The notes beneath the pieces are model-generated. The model did no database searches, was not told the origin of the DNA, and saw nothing but the letters and a program-made list of their open reading frames with translations. Both the position numbers and the translations under genes were made by a program. This document shows, piece after piece, positions 5,342 to 6,048 of a stretch of 6,048 nucleotides of DNA (position 1 is its first letter; the number at the start of each line of letters is the position of its first letter). The DNA is from Bacteroidota bacterium (GTDB taxonomy: Bacteria > Bacteroidota > Ignavibacteria > UBA10030 > BY39), in assembly GCA_018830765.1 (NCBI GenBank), contig JAHJRJ010000136.1, forward strand, positions 1 through 6,048. The letters are read 5' to 3'.

Positions 5342-6048
5342 ATGATTGAGTTAATTAAATCATTTTTGGATTTTCTTAAACTCGAAAAAAATTATTCAGT
5401 CAATACATTGCTGGCTTACGAGGATGACTTAGTTCAATTTAATCGATTTCTGACAAATCATTTTCAGTCAGATAACTTCGAGCTATCGGCTGTCGATAAT
5501 GTGACTATTCGGTTATTTTTGGGTGAGTTGGTAGAATCCGACTTTGCGAAAAAAAGTATTGTGCGTAAATTAGCCACCGTGCGATCTTTATATAAATACC
5601 TAATTAAGAAAGGAATAATCAAATCGAATCCGACTATAAATATACCGACTCCAAAAGTTCCGAAAAAACTACCGACGTTCCTTGAAGAACCTTCGATTGA
5701 CCGTATGTTAAATCTTCCGGATACTTCCACCGTTGAAGGGTTGAGGGATAAAGCTATTTTAGAGCTTTTGTACAGCACAGGCATCCGGCTCAGTGAATTA
5801 ATCGGTTTGAATTTAGATAATATTGAATGGTCGAAAGAAACTATTAAGGTTTTAGGAAAAGGAAAGAAAAGCAGAATTGTTCCGTTCGGGAGCAAGTCGA
5901 AAGATGCACTACGTAAATATCTTGAAAGGAGGGATGAGCTGATATCCGACCTAACTAAAAAGAGTAGCATTAATTCGGTTTTTCTATCAAATAGAGGGTT
6001 AAGAATTTATCCCAAAGGTGTGTATTTAATAGTCAATAAATATATTCG
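5342..6048 (+). CDS. xerC: Tyrosine recombinase of the XerC/XerD type, 5' part
   Basis: The first 235 residues are present and the frame runs open off the window edge; XerC/D proteins are about 300 residues, so roughly 60 are missing. They resolve chromosome dimers at dif by strand exchange during division. The N-terminal SAM-like core-binding domain is seen in LIKSFLDFLKLEKNYSVNTL, AYEDDLVQF and VRKLATVRSLYKYL. The catalytic domain follows: R149 in YSTGIRLSELIGL is the first catalytic Arg, and K173 in VLGKGKKSRIVPFG is the beta-hairpin Lys, at almost the same positions as in E. coli XerD (148 and 172). The HxxR, second His and Tyr lie beyond the edge. ATG 5342 starts 7 nt after topA without a good Shine-Dalgarno (GAGG at 5323-5326 is 15 nt away). 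XerC is favoured over XerD by the topA neighbour only. A phage-type integrase is unlikely given the length and setting. Confidence 0.92.
   Translation, partial: MIELIKSFLDFLKLEKNYSVNTLLAYEDDLVQFNRFLTNHFQSDNFELSAVDNVTIRLFLGELVESDFAKKSIVRKLATVRSLYKYLIKKGIIKSNPTINIPTPKVPKKLPTFLEEPSIDRMLNLPDTSTVEGLRDKAILELLYSTGIRLSELIGLNLDNIEWSKETIKVLGKGKKSRIVPFGSKSKDALRKYLERRDELISDLTKKSSINSVFLSNRGLRIYPKGVYLIVNKYI

Noticed and set aside
5464..5970. 168-codon open frame on the - strand
   Set aside because: It lies entirely antisense to the XerC/D gene, whose catalytic motifs are clear, and the translation resembles no protein I know.

Overview
The window is a gene-dense, AT-rich bacterial chromosome segment with every supported gene on the + strand. 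No mobile element, CRISPR array, rRNA or tRNA is visible. The proteins are ordinary housekeeping families. Two things hint at the FCB group (Bacteroidota, Ignavibacteriota, Chlorobi and relatives): weak or missing Shine-Dalgarno sequences at most starts, and a promoter whose -10 region reads TATATTTG, fitting both TATAAT and the Bacteroidota-type TAnnTTTG. YbeY also carries Asp rather than His as its third metal ligand. The Ignavibacteriota-like placement is an inference with moderate to low confidence.

Region 1 (1-1221) holds the 3' end of a gamma-carbonic-anhydrase-like hexapeptide-repeat protein. It is coupled through a one-base stop/start overlap to a metallo-beta-lactamase-fold hydrolase with a complete HxHxDH metal site.

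Region 2 (1218-1704) is a self-contained cold-shock-protein unit. It has a strong predicted promoter (TTGACA, 17 bp, TATATT) overlapping the stop codon of the hydrolase, then a leader of about 180 nt, a 68-residue CSD protein and a clear rho-independent terminator. The leader is the most interesting part of the window. It holds a stem-loop, two long complementary pairs in crossing A-B-A'-B' order (pseudoknot or mutually exclusive helices), and a small hairpin with the G-rich ribosome-binding site in its loop and the start codon at its base. The layout resembles the temperature-sensing leader of Escherichia coli cspA, but the sequences show no similarity I can see.

Region 3 (1727-6048) is a tightly packed operon: an unrecognised 160-residue protein, ybeY (rRNA maturation endonuclease), smg (DUF494), topA (DNA topoisomerase I with four C-terminal zinc ribbons) and a XerC/D tyrosine recombinase cut off by the window edge. 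Genes overlap or lie within 15 nt of each other, so translational coupling is likely. The smg-topA-xer part matches a DNA-topology and chromosome-resolution neighbourhood known in related forms in other bacteria.

I see no complete new multi-gene system. The best candidates for something undescribed are the cold-shock leader RNA and the unknown protein at the head of the ybeY operon.
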